From Ichthyophis bannanicus (Eukaryota; Chordata; Amphibia; Gymnophiona; Ichthyophiidae), in the NCBI GenBank assembly GCA_033557465.1, contig CM066036.1, positions 589,393,574-589,457,573 on the forward strand: DNA of 64,000 bases, given 5' to 3'. Shown here in pieces: positions 35,375-47,132 of the stretch (position 1 is the first letter of the stretch; each line of letters opens with the position of its first letter). A program made the position numbers and the translations under genes. Under the pieces are notes generated by a model. It was not told where the DNA came from. It searched no databases and saw nothing but the letters and a program-made list of their open reading frames with translations.

Positions 35375-38300
35375 AGGACGCCTGTAGCCGAGGAAGCCAG
35401 GAGAAGGGTGGTCCGCTTCAACCAGGAGGAGAATGACCTCCTCCTGGCCAGCATCCTGGAGAGGTTCTAGGTGCTCTTCGGAAGGATGAGCTCTACCACC
35501 ACCATTGCCACACACACAAGGGCATGGGCAGAGGTACAGGCAGAGGTGGCGGCAGCAGGGGGCCCACATCGTGACATAGAGAGCCTCCACAAGTGCTACT
35601 GTGACATTAAGCGAAACATCCGTGCCCAACTCTCGTGGGAGAGGCACAATGCACAGGGCACTAGTGGGGGTCCAGCGCAGGGGGCCACCCTGACCAGCTT
35701 GGAACAGCACCTGGCAGTCCAACTCGGGCCCATGTATTACATGGCCTGCCCCCTGCGCTGGATACAGAACATCCACATGCAGGTAAGATGGACAGAGATG
35801 TACCAGTGACAGACCATAAAATGCGAGTGCAGGGACAGATGCAGGGAGGCGGGGGGGCCATTCCAGTGGTCCCACTGAGACGCATGACCCCAGCCAGTCC
35901 CATGCAACATATGGCGTAACCCACACCTGCTGCACCATCCCCACACTGCCCCTGGACCACAGCATTGGCCGCCTCCCGCAGACCCCACACATACAGAAAC
36001 CTGAGCCCTGGCCCAATGGCGCCACCATCCCACAGGCCCCCCATGTCCCCAGCACCACAACCTGTTGCCCTGACACAGCACCAGCCAACATGCATTGCCA
36101 TCCCTGGGCACCTCCCAATCCCAACAGGGCCCTGCAATGGCACACGGCCAGGTCCGGGGACCCCACACACCTATCCATGGGCTGGCAGCCCTTGTAACTG
36201 CTGAAAGGGGTGTGGATAGCATGCTGCCACCTGTCATGCATTGCCCTGTGCCAAGTATAGACATACGAGGTACACAGACCGCCACTGCACACATGGGCTT
36301 GCATAGTGCACCAGGGGACCATGCAAACAGGGCGAGACGAGCAGGCCACAAACAGAGCCATGGGGTCCCACCCTCTAGGGATGGCATAGCAGTGGGGGTG
36401 CAGCGACAGGTACACACACAGAGGTAGCATGGCATAGGGTGTGGGGCCACTGAGGACAGTGCAGAGCCATACACCCAACCGAGAACACGGACACAAGGAT
36501 GTACCCCGCAGTCGCCTGCCAACAGGGGGTGAGCAGAGGGGGCCAACATTGGATGGACCAGCCAATGGTGGAGGTGCCGGTACAGAGTTGGAAGGGGGGT
36601 CGGTCTGGCATGTGGGGAGGGTGGGGGTGCTGGGACCGACACCATCACCATCAACCTGTCCAGAGGAACGAGGCATGTGGATGAGTGCAGGGACCCCAAG
36701 ACATAGGGTGGAATCAGGTGGCCAGCAGGTGTCTGCCAGCTCATGCTGGGCATGGCCAGCAGAGATGGGGGATCATGTCTGGGGAATGGGGCAGGGGGGC
36801 AGGGCGTGCACAACACATGCCCCTGGAAAGCGCGTGGGTCATTTATTTTTATTTATTTATTTGGTATACATTTGTATGCCGCCGCTTCCAGCGATCAGCA
36901 GCGATCCAATGGTGGAGAAAACAAGGGAGTATGTACATAACAATTTAAGAATACAGTTTGATTTGAGGGAGGGGTGCACCACACACACATGAATTACAAT
37001 TATACATTTGATTAACCAGATAAATTACAGTTTGATCACCCAGTTTGAGCAACCAGATAAATTACAGTTTGATCAACAATATAAATTACAGTTATACAAT
37101 ACAAGGCAGGTAGGGTGGGGCGGGTAGGGTCTATGGAAGCGCATCAGGCACATTGCATGCTGATACCCCCCCAGGGAGCAACAGCGGTCCATGGGGGGCA
37201 GGTGCCTGGGGCGACAGTCACTGATGAGAGAGGGTTCAGGGGGGTTGGGGTGGCAGGCAGAGAGGGGTCATAGCCGCAGAAGCAGGTCATGGCAGCCATA
37301 GATCGAGGGGAGGGCACCGACAGGGGCAGTGAGTGGGGCGGCACAGGTGCAGCTGTAGGTGCAGGGGCCAGAATGGAGGTAGATGTGGCGACGTTGAGTG
37401 GGGATCAGCACAGTGCAGTGGATGGGTGTTGTAGGAACACAGTGCATGGAAGGCGAGGACAGCAAGGCCACACGGGTCGCTCCGCGGGGGAGCCAGAGGC
37501 GCTCTGCACCTGTGTCCACCATAGGTGCTGGGTGCAGGGACACAGGTTGCAGTAGGGTGGCACGGGGTGGGTGGCTATGTGTTTGGGGGGGTGGCCTTGT
37601 CAGCATCAGACGCAAGACACAGGAGGCACCACTATACAAGGGGCGGTGCCAGTGCGGGGTGTAGGGGCCCCAACACAGACCCGTGTGGCTCACACCCATA
37701 CATGCGCATGCTATGCGCAGCCACCCACAGCCTGCCGCAGTTCGCACCACCACATGCCCACCCCACTCTGGCCCTTGCAACCATGCACACATATCCCCGC
37801 CATCACAGGGCACACCTGTCCCTGCCTGCATCGGCACAGCACCCCAGCCCCACCCCAACAGTTATGCCTGGCCATGTGGGGTGCCCCAAGTCACATGCAC
37901 ATGCAGTCATTGGTGGCCCACCACAGGCACCTGGGACACGGACATGGGACGGTACCACACACATCCCTGTACAGATGATCTCCATAGCCACACATACACA
38001 GCCTGGGTACCTGCACACTGACCAGGGTGCCCTGCATCCTACACAGCCTATAAATACAGGGTGTGAAAGGGGCAGGCAGGCAGCCATGCCCCAACTGAGC
38101 TATGTAACCTGTTCCCCCACAGGTGACATACATGCCATTGAGGAGGCGGAGGAGGGGGTGGAGCACACAGACCCTGGGCTGTGGCCCCTTGATAATGCTG
38201 GGTCAGAGGCAGGGCTGCCTGGAGATAGAACTGCGGCACACACGGAGGTGATGGGTCCAGCACCACTTCTGGAGGGTGATGACAGGCTAAGCCAGGGGCC

Positions 38301-38830
38301 AGCTGAAGACAGTGTGCCACCTGCCGCTACAGCCACCGGGTGGGCAGAGCCTGCTGCTCCACATTTCACCACATAGGACACGCGCTCTGCCCTTGTGGAG
38401 GTGATATGGGAGATACGGGCACACTCCGAGGTGGCACATGGCGATTCAGAGGGTGAGTGTCCTACCGTGTTCATATGATGTTGCCTGTGTACAGGTGGCA
38501 GGTGTAACCATGTCTGAAGGCACACAACTTGTCTCCCCCACAGGCATACAGCATGTACTGTGTGCAGTCCTGCGGGAGCAGCAGCAGTAGTGGCATGAGG
38601 CATGCCGCATGCGCCACGCAGTGGATGGGATCTTTGTGGAGATGCGGGGCCTGGCCACAACAGCGCGGGCTATAGCTGCCAGCGCTGAGCTTTTGGCAGC
38701 TGGCCAGGGGACCCCCATGGAACAAGGCCCGCCACCAGTAGCAGCAGCAGCACCAGAGCTGTGGCAAAGGCACCACAGGGTGGGAGTGGCCACTCAAGGT
38801 GTGGCCAGGCATGGAGGAAATAAATAGCTG
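35375..38830 (+). pseudogene. Myb/SANT-like Harbinger accessory protein (element B), three exon-like blocks
   Basis: Block 1 (35375-35770): a basic lead TPVAEEARRRVVRF, then NQEENDLLLASILERF, a TAG stop (35468-35470) where the family has an aromatic residue, then VLFGRMSSTTTIATHTRAW and AEVQAEVAAAGGPHRD, SLHKCYCDIKRNI, and LEQHLAVQLGPM. This is a complete Myb/SANT-like three-helix domain with spaced Trp/Phe/Tyr. Block 2 (38122-38376): GDIHAIEEAEEGVEHTD, acidic, ending in a stop. Block 3 (38494-38827): VLREQQQQWHEACRMRH, VEMRGLATTARAIAASAE and an end HGGNK with AATAAA overlapping the stop. Blocks match those of element A in the same order. The premature stop indicates a pseudogene unless read through. 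Confidence 0.7.
36838..36912 (-). repeat. Retroposon 3' tail fragment
   Basis: Minus strand: GATCGCTGGAAGCGGCGGC, then TACAAATGTATACC and an (AAAT)n tail. The same tail, inverted in orientation, is at 55960-56075, so this is a dispersed retroposon end. Confidence 0.55.
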
Positions 38831-41251
38831 CACATGCGGCACTGCCTGAGGTCACATGTCCTGTGTGTATTGTGTGAGCCCCATGTACACCCTGAGCTAC
38901 CCGTGGCCACCTTGGGGACCGACCCCATGCCACCACCTCTGCCAGCCTGTGTCCCCCCCTAGCTGGGATTGCCATGGGTTGCAGCAGCAGCCATGCCACC
39001 ACCACCCACCCGCCAGACCCCAACACCCCTGCTGCCCCCCTGCCCAGCCAGTGTCTGTAGCCCCCCCAGTCCCTCTCCCCCCTCCCGCCACCTTTCCCAA
39101 CTGGTACTTGCTCAGGGCATGCTGGGGTGGCGCCGGACATGCCTCCATGAAGTGCCATCCACATCTCATCGGTTGGACATCATATCTTTACGTCGGTAGA
39201 CATATCCACACTTTCTGTCCCGTCCACACGTCCACCTCTGGTAGCACACTGCTGGTGTCCCATATCCTGCCCTTTCCAGTGTAATGTGTGCTGTGGAGGT
39301 GCCCTCCCCCCTTCTGGGACCATCCCCAGGTACGCATAGACACTACTGCTGTACATAGTCGGACGCATGCTGCACGGCCTGGCCACATCACCCCCATCCC
39401 ATGGGGCCTGCAGTGGTCCAAAGGTTTGCTGGGTACACTTGGGATCCACCATAGTTATCCACAGGACACATCGGCCCTGTAACATGCCCCACTCCAGGGC
39501 CCAGGTACATCCCCACCCCTATCCATATGCTCTTGACCATCCACACTGGTGCAGGTCATGGCCCACCCCCCGAGCCCCTTGTCCGCTGCCCACCCCTCAG
39601 CAACCTGCGTCCATGGACCTGGTCTCTGAGACCCCCCCGGCCCACTGCCCTGCTCGCCCCTGTGTCTGCCATCCCCACGTCCACGTGCATTGCACTGTCC
39701 ACCCTGTTTCATACCACTTGCCACTGCTGGCCGTACCCTTGCACGTCCCACCACTACTGCTCCATGCCGTCCTTGTGCTGTGTGTGAAGGTGTATGTCTG
39801 TGGTGCTTCATCGTGCACTGCCCATGCCCATCCCCCGCCCTTGCCATGGGTACAGTGCCATGTATGGGACCGTTGTCATGCACATGGACACAAATGTAGA
39901 TGCTTACACCTGTCATTCGCACCCCACTGACATTTAGCAATAGGGGACAGCTGACCATTGTGAGTGTGTAAAACATGTGTACAAAATTTATTTGGGGTGG
40001 GGAAGCAGTTGTGGGCCCCTGTGTGGGCATGGGCCCTACCACCCCAGGCCCCGGTGGTGGTGGAGGTCCGATGGCATGGGCTGGCAGGGGTGACATGCAT
40101 GGTGCCCACACTTACACCCCCTGGGGCCCCCCATTGCCGGGTGGCTGGCCAGGTGCGCCTGCTGCACGTCTGTCATCCAGCCATCGCAGCCAGTCAGCCA
40201 CCATGGCCATGGTCTTCAGCACCCGCCCCAGAATGCGGGCATGCTGCCGCTGGGCATATGCCTGGGCACGCACAGCCGCAGCCAGGTGTAGGGCACACAT
40301 GCACCCGCACAGACACACATCTCCCCTTGTCTGTGTGGCTGCATGTATGGCGCACCTGTCTGTGGCTATGTGGGGCACAGCATGGGAGAGGTGTCCACTG
40401 CCCCCTCCAGCATGGACCCCCCCATGCTGTGCTAACATAACCATATGCTGTTTGTGCTTGTTGTGCACCGTCCCAGGCCATCCACTGTTCAGGTAGACAG
40501 GTGACTATGGTGCGGCATCTGGGGTGGGAAGGCAACATAGACATCCCCACCCCCACCCCCCATCACTGCCTAGCAACATTCTGTACCTTCAACATGGTGG
40601 TGTGATGGATGCGGGGGTATCCTGTCTCTGCCCTGGCAACTATTGGTTAGTGTGGACAACTTTTTTGTATCTTGTGTTCGGCCTTTGTCAGATGCTGCCT
40701 TTCCCACTTCCAGTTTTAATGTTCCTATGTGCCACCTAGGTGCCCGCCTAGTCCACCCTGTGCCCCAGCTTCCCCACTACATGTACCGCCTACAGCCCCC
40801 TATGCCCCATTTGCACCATTGCCATAGTGACCTTTCATACTTGGGCACTATGCTGTTGCTGATAATGGAGCACTACTATCACGTTTCCTGGGCTCCCTGC
40901 CTATGCTGTACATTGCTGACACTGAAATGGTTTCTCTCTCCTGCAAATGTGCATCTAATGGCAAGTTTTCATTCGCGGTAGGATTCAGCCCTTCAGTTCA
41001 GCGCGTTTAGTGTGAAGGGATCCTCTCCCCACCCACTCCCCGCCCATTGACCCCTTCTCTCCGCCCTCTCTCTACCCTCTGTGGTGTTTACCGCGGCCGG
41101 GGACATTAACGATAGTTAGGTAATGTTAACGCGCGTTAGTGTTACGTACCGCGCGTTACCGTTACATAACGCGTGTTACTGTTACCTAATGATCGTTAAT
41201 GTTATATTACGCGCGGGATGTAATGTTACCGCAATTTAGTAAACATACCCC
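38831..41251. other. Right interior and terminus of Harbinger element B
   Basis: 38831-40590 is C-rich with chance frames only. 40680-41251 matches the right end of element A in words and order (GGAGCACTACTATCAC, TTGCTGACACTGAAATGG, TCTCCTGCAAATGTGC, CCCGCCCATTGACCCCTTCT) and ends with a cluster of GTTA/TAAC repeats (41085-41225) and the terminal repeat. Confidence 0.55.
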
Positions 41252-41505
41252 TTGGTGTAGATTTGTAGGAAATTCATGTTAGTATTCTTTAACTGAATAT
41301 GTGGAATTTGTGCTCCGGCTCTGTGCTCGTCCACTTTAAAACTATGCGCCGTCACCCTAACACTCATACTTACAGAATAGCTACCACTTACATGCCATGC
41401 ATAAGTGCCCATCCCCATCCATAAATCATTTAAAATAGGTGACATACACATGTTGATGGCACACAAATGTACATGGCTCATTATAGAATTACCTCCTGAT
41501 AGTGG
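41252..41505. mobile_element. Right part of the MITE split by element B
   Basis: Continues 25890-26047 and ends TTATAGAATTACCTCC, the inverted partner of GGAGGGTAATTCTATAA. The interior GAATAGC and CATAAGTGCCCATCC are like the element at 60720-61601. Confidence 0.6.
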
Positions 41506-41649
41506 GATTCTCAATCTCAATCCATTTATGACCCCAGTGCTCCAACAGAGGGACAAAGGGCACTAACAAGTACAGCTTAGATCAGGCTTGTCCAAGTCCA
41601 GACCTCAAGGGCCACAAACGTGCCAAATTTTCAAGATATCTCTAATAAA

Positions 41650-42380
41650 TATACATGACAAAAAAAGAGTATTAATACACTCCCACAATCATCCAATATC
41701 TCAAACACTCAACATTGATACTTCAACAGGACTAAAATTGCTCAAAAAGGGTCCCACTCTATAGATCCAGTCTTAAAAGGAAAGAAAGCTCAGCCAGTCA
41801 TGGAAATCTCAATATTTTACCAAACAAGGGAGAAAAAGCCTCAGGATATTATTACATCCTTCTATGAGACAAATCGCAGTCATAGGGGAAACAGAACACT
41901 GAACATCACAGACTTAAAAAACTCCCCCTTTTTTTATTCAAAATTTTATTTAAAATGAAAGACTTAAAAAAATTACTGTTTCAATCTCCAGTATTTCTTT
42001 AATCAATTTTTATCTATGCAATTTCTATCTATGCACTATTCAACAATTATTAGTACCCTCTTTACCCACAATCTTTAAGAGGTAAAACCAGAACAAATGT
42101 AGTGATCACCCGGGGAATGCACATGGAAGCTGCTACACAAACCAGCTCAAAGGCATACTCCTGCAAACAAAACAGAGCACAGCAATTAAAGACTTTCATA
42201 AGCGCGCCCACAAAGTCCCCACCAATGTACTTAGCTTAGGAACTGCTGATGGCTAATCCAACTAGCTTCTGCTGCCCAGCAAAGATCTTTGTTTCACCCA
42301 TACGGACTTCCTCAGGGGCACTTTGAGCTGGTGTGTGAAACAGCTTCCCTGTGATTGTGGGAGTGTATTAATATTCTTTT
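41650..42380 (-). mobile_element. Penelope-like fragment with hammerhead motif
   Basis: Short inverted ends, GAGTATTAATACACTCCCAC at 41667 and GTGGGAGTGTATTAATATTC near 42375, enclose about 0.7 kb of AT-rich DNA holding one minus-strand hammerhead motif (42273-42320). No arms like F1/F2 and no target duplication found. Confidence 0.5.
42273..42320 (-). ncRNA. Hammerhead ribozyme motif, degenerate
   Basis: Minus strand: stem I UGCCC/GGGCA (5 bp), CUGAGGA, extra A, stem II GUCC-GUAU-GGGU, GAAA, palindromic stem III CAAAGAUCUUUG, then CU where UH is expected. The lost U at position 16.1 should weaken or abolish cleavage. Confidence 0.6.
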
Positions 42381-42735
42381 AGTGATACTTCGCTCCCAGT
42401 GCGGTTATTTGGTTTAAAAATATCCATGAGAGGGGTCTTTTAGTGATCCCTCCCTCCTCTGAATAGAGGCTTGAATCCACTAGAAGTGCACCCTTTTTCT
42501 CCCTAGTGCCAGCACTTTGGAATGCATGGAGAGCTCCTTTCAGAAATTCATGACTGATCTTAAAATGGAGCTGTTTTGTCAAGTATTCTCTAACGTAGCT
42601 AGCTGATAAGTGACACTTATAACTGCTCCATCTGAGCTGATTTTCTTTCCCCTGTTGTGCTTCCACTATTTCTAGTAGTCCTAGGATAATATTGTAGTGC
42701 AATTCTCTTCCCTTTCCTTGAGTGTTTCCTCTCAC
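42379..42735 (-). CDS. Unrecognised 118-codon open frame
   Basis: Open from ATG at 42735 to a stop at 42379, directly beside the hammerhead-bearing fragment. Contains SSYKCHLSASYVREYLTKQL and an LHAFQSAG motif. I recognise no domain. It could be part of a retroelement ORF or chance; its composition is not low-complexity. Confidence 0.3.
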   Translation of the reverse strand: MRGNTQGKGRELHYNIILGLLEIVEAQQGKENQLRWSSYKCHLSASYVREYLTKQLHFKISHEFLKGALHAFQSAGTREKKGALLVDSSLYSEEGGITKRPLSWIFLNQITALGAKYH

Positions 42736-45700
42736 AGTTGTTTTACCATCTATACATTGCGGAAGTTATTTTAGAAACCATGTTCATGCTTTACACATAT
42801 AAATATGACCACTTAGACATGCAAATCATGTCCACATATAAAAAGGGTTCATTGTACTCATGGATGTCCATATCATATCTATGTTGCATGGCGGAGCGGG
42901 GTGTTGCGGAATATCAGGGGCGTGGCCTGGGTGGCACCAAAATCTACACATGTATCCCCAATTTCATGTAGGTAATGTAAGTGTAAGTCTAAAATAGTCC
43001 AGGTCCAGATTTCTACCTGCTCCCCAACATGAACAGGACAAAAATGTGCTCCTTTTGTCATTCCCTTTACAGAGGGATTAAGGGGGATACACTCCTTCGT
43101 CCCCAATGTTTACTTCCTTCCCTTAATCACAATGAGGGAAAGATAGAGGCCTCTGTAGTGACAACTACCTGTCTAGATTTCCAAATGGCAAAGATACATG
43201 AACAGGTGCTGACATTTACACGTACCAGTTGTAAAATGCCGGCACATGTGTAAGTTTCTGGGCTTTCGACATTGATATTTCCATGTGTATCTTTTTAAAA
43301 TGGCTCCTATTGCTGCGTATAGATGGCTGTGTTCTATGGGGGGGGGGACCAAGTTCTGCCCCTTGGCCAGCCAAATTCCATGTAGCTGCGATCGCCGGCC
43401 TTCACCTACTTCTGCCTGCAGGAGATCAAGTCCCCATGGGCCAACATAGGGAAAGCTCATTCGCAGAAGTGAAGTTTTGGTGGGACCAAGGCCCCCTGTG
43501 CCCTCCCCCTCCCCCTCCCATTCTGATGCCTATGATTCCATGCATTCCCTTCTTTGATATAAAACACACTTCCAGAGTGAGGGGTGGAGATATGTCAATT
43601 TTACATTGCACGTACACCTGCCCTCCCTCTCTCTTCTAAAACTGACATAGGACTGCAGATGTTTTCACTTGGACCTCGGCTGCTACCACATAAACGGTCT
43701 TTCTAAAATGTGCCTTCACATGTGCTAAAGACATGAATGTTGTATCATTGCTGTAATTGTATGCATTCTGCTATCTCTGGATGTGTAAATCACAATGATA
43801 CGTAAGAGGAAGAAAAAAAAAATTTCTTACCTATATCAGGCAAAGCCTGTGTGAGTGAGTACATGGAATATGCAGCAGAGCACCAAGTGAATCAGAATCA
43901 AGCTGTACTGTGTGCTAGGTTGTGCACATGCCAGGGAGAACTCATGCTGATATTCAAGTGTGGAAGAGAGCTCACGCAGACTATTGCTTTGCCACCAGAA
44001 TGTTCTGTTTGGCAATTGGGAGGAAGACTCTGAATGGGGAGAAAGTGCCGGAAGGAGTTTCTGTGAAGATCTTTTTGGGGTTTGTTTTAAGCTAAAGTAA
44101 AAAAAAGTTTGATATTTTGAAAGCAGAGAAGTGTGTGAGTGAAATTGGTGCTGGAATTGGATTGCAAGATGCTAAACTGAGTTTGAGAAATTTTCTTGAT
44201 GACTGGAAAAGTTTGAGAAAGTACTGAAGCTTATTGTAGGAATTTTAAACAATATTTGAAGTAAGATGAGCTGCAACTGTTTGTCAGTGTGATTGATTTA
44301 AAACGCTGGCTTGCTGAAGTATATCTGTCATGTGGTCAGAAAACCTTGAGCCTCTGTTCAGAAGACAGCTATAAGAATGAAACTTAAAAGGAAGGTTAGA
44401 CGGAAAGATTGTGCCAAAGCAAAAAGGGGCACTGCTCACTAACTTCTTTTGAAACAAAACCTGACCAGTTGTGAGGTTGGAGGCATTCTAAACTGTGGCT
44501 TCCAGTCTTAAAGATCTTTTGTGCCACAAAGTGAGTGTGAGAGAGAGAATGTGTAACTGTGTTTTAGGGAAAGAAAAGAGAACCCACCAGTCATTTCTTT
44601 AGATTAAACTCAGTGCAGTTCTTTCAAACTGGTTAGCAGTCTTATTACAATTAGCTCTGGCACTGAAATAAAAACAAAACAAAGAAGCCAATCCTCTGGG
44701 ATGGAAACTTGCTTATCCTTTTGTTTGTTTGGGATAGCTAGTTTCACAAGTACTAGTTAATAAAAAAAATAGATAAAAAGGTGAGAAGACTTTACTTAGG
44801 TAACTGCACACATAGTTAATGAGGCCACCTCTTTTATTTATTTCTTAAGAGATAGATAGTAGGTATCCTGACTGCAAGTGAATGATCACTGGAGAGGAGG
44901 AAATCCTAAAATGCTCAACATCCAAGAAAGCAGCAAGATTCGGAAAGAAAGAAGACTATTAGGATAAGTGACTCTGACACACAAAAGTGACTAAACTTTT
45001 CAACACACTAGTGCAGTAGTCATATTTTTTTCCTTGAAGGTTTTTACCTGAAGGAGTGTTAGAACTGTTTCTGAAACAGCAAAAAGAAAAAAACTTTTAC
45101 TTTAAAAAAGTTAAATACGACTTACTTGTTTGAAGGTCAGAACTACACACATGTAGAAAAAAAAGAAACACTTACAAACAAATTATTCAACAAAGGAAAA
45201 ATGAAGTTTATCTGATATTCCATATCATTCTGCTAGACCAGGCCAGACAAGTGGATTGTGTTCCCCTACCAGCAGGTTGGTGGAGACAGAGAGCCAATGA
45301 AATGCTAAGGTTTCAATGGCATCACTCCCATGCTCTTCTCAGCCTGAGCCACTAGAGGGCAACTCAGTATTCTTCTGTCTCCAGCAGATTGTGGATGGAT
45401 TTTCTCCACTCTGAAGAAAACCTGAACAACTTAGAGAAAAAGATTGATTTCACTTGTGAACAAACCACCCTGAGGGTGACTTTCTCACTTGAGCATGATG
45501 TGGGAGGCTCCACTAGATTGTGGACTTGTTGGTAGTCATAGGAGGAGGGAAAATTGGTTCAGCTCTCCACTCTTATCATGATAAGAGCCTGTTAAGCAGC
45601 CAGAACATTGGAAGGATTTTGGAAGAGTTCAGCAGCCTCACACAATCTCAATGCCCCCTCCCTCCTCCTCTGTCCTCCCTACTCTCCACTGAAGATCGTA

Positions 45701-46461
45701 GAGGTGAATCTTGAACCCGTGGCCTTGGAGTAAAAGGCAGGCATCCTACAGAAAAGTCATCACGTCACAATATTAGCCTCTTTACTTTTCGGCTTTATAG
45801 AGAGTGAGCACAAAGTTGGCAGATTATCATGGTATGCATACACTGCACTTGCTCATTGTAAAAAAGGAACAACGTGGATTGTTCCTCTTCAGAAATCTGT
45901 GTAAAAGCAGTCACATTGTTTGGAACTATGGAAATTGTTAGAAAATTGCTCCTCAAAAAGTGTTTTTTCTTTGAGCATTAATTTTTCCTTAGAGAAGCAG
46001 AAACATACTTGGATATATTATTTGGTGACCTACTGAAAATTCACCCTTTATTTCATCAGTGAGCATCCTAACTAGACAGGATATTGATGCAATCTTTCAG
46101 ACTGTTGCAGTAATGATCAGATTCCATTTTGTTGCTGGGTTTAAATCTGATTTGTGATTGCATTTTGAGAAGTGAATGCCTATGGGCTGTTCAGTGGCAG
46201 GTGCTTGTTTTGGGATGTTTTCTAATTTTCTTCATTGGGTGGTAGAGCGGGCTTCTGATTATGGTAAGATATTCATTATTTGGATGATTTCCTTTTTGTG
46301 GGTTTTGGTGGTTACTTTGAGAAGGTAGTGACAGATTTGGGTGTTCCATAGCTGTTTACAAGTTGGAATGCCCTTCCAACTTATCTCTATCTTTTTAGTA
46401 ATCAAGGTGGATGTCTCAGTTGCCTATTGACAATGTGCAAAATTATTAGAGGCTATAAATA
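42736..46461. other. Least repeat-rich stretch; no gene recognised
   Basis: Mostly AT-rich single-copy-looking DNA. There is a run of nine or more G near 43338. 45204-45440 contains GCTAGACCAGGCCAGACAAG, CCCCTACCAGCAGG and TCTGTCTCCAGCAG, which reads like a dispersed repeat of unknown class. A frame at 43283-43639 (118 codons) shows no motif. If a host exon exists in this window, this interval is where to look. Confidence 0.35.
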
Positions 46462-46665
46462 CAGGCTGAGTGGAGGAGTAGCCTAGAGGTTAGTGCAACA
46501 GCCTAACACCCAGGAGGTTGGGGTTCAATCCCTACTGACAACCTTGGGCAAGTCACTATACCCTCCATTGCCTCAGAAGAAACAGCCTGGCAATCTACTT
46601 CAAGTCATACCTTACCACAAAAGCCCTGAGTCAGCACTGACTTCACAGTGCTTAAAAAAGAAATG
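46462..46665 (+). mobile_element. tRNA-derived SINE, copy 2
   Basis: Same family as 21902: GTAGCCTAGAGGTTAGTG (A box), GGGGTTCAATCCCTAC (B box, a good consensus), GGGCAAGTCACTATACCC, then GTCAGCACTGACTTCACAG and an A-rich end. About 200 bp. Confidence 0.8.
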
Positions 46666-47132
46666 AAGCCTATGCTGCCCACAGACTACCTTTGTAATAC
46701 CTGTAGTCTTTGACTGGCCATTTTAAATTTGCCTATCAGGTGGAGTTGTTTATTAGATGGTTAACAACCTTGATTAAGGGGATGCTCCTCAAAGTTCATT
46801 TTGTTGGCTTCCATAACAGGTAAAAGCAGATTTTTGTCTTTGAGAGTTCTTCCTCTGGGATTTTAATGGGGTTTAGTGTTTGACAGACTCCAGCTGTGTC
46901 TAGTTGGGATCTGGGATTATTTACTGATAATCTTCAGGAGATGAAGACTTTGGAAACATGTTTTAAAGGGGCCTGGTTTGTTTTAACTTAGCTTTCAAGT
47001 CAACTGGTTAGCAGTTAGACAAAAAGCATGAGCTATCCCCAGTAGTGGTCACTTTTTATGCTGAGGAATTGACTAACAGAAAGGTGACAATGCATTTGGG
47101 TAATATTTATTCATTTCTTTTTCTGTTTTTTT

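Larger units (their letters stand above)
26048..41251. mobile_element. PIF/Harbinger element B, 15.2 kb with nested insertions
   Basis: The left terminus GGGGTATGTTTACTAAACTG and right terminus CAATTTAGTAAACATACCCC are inverted repeats, and the flanking TTG is exactly duplicated (26045-26047 and 41252-41254). Interior: minus-strand transposase pseudogene (33522-34450), plus-strand Myb-like gene (35375-38830), two tRNA-like insertions on the left, and the 2.44 kb Penelope-like element F2 (29313-31755). Subtracting F2 leaves about 12.7 kb, very long for this superfamily; other insertions are likely but unresolved. Confidence 0.75.

Noticed and set aside
35189..36676. A 495-codon open frame on the minus strand, the longest stop-bounded frame of the window.
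   Set aside because: It lies antisense to the Myb-like exon block, is rich in Pro, Cys, Leu and Trp from GC-rich DNA, has overlapping long frames in other phases, and shows no domain. Judged a composition artefact.
37525..38376. A 283-codon plus-strand frame extending the second Myb-like block upstream.
   Set aside because: Only the last 85 codons or so match element A. The upstream part is His/Thr/Pro-rich chance frame, so I kept only the conserved block.
42736..46461. Search for host-gene exons with splice signals in the least repetitive interval.
   Set aside because: No frame with recognisable protein similarity, and no chain of plausible exons.
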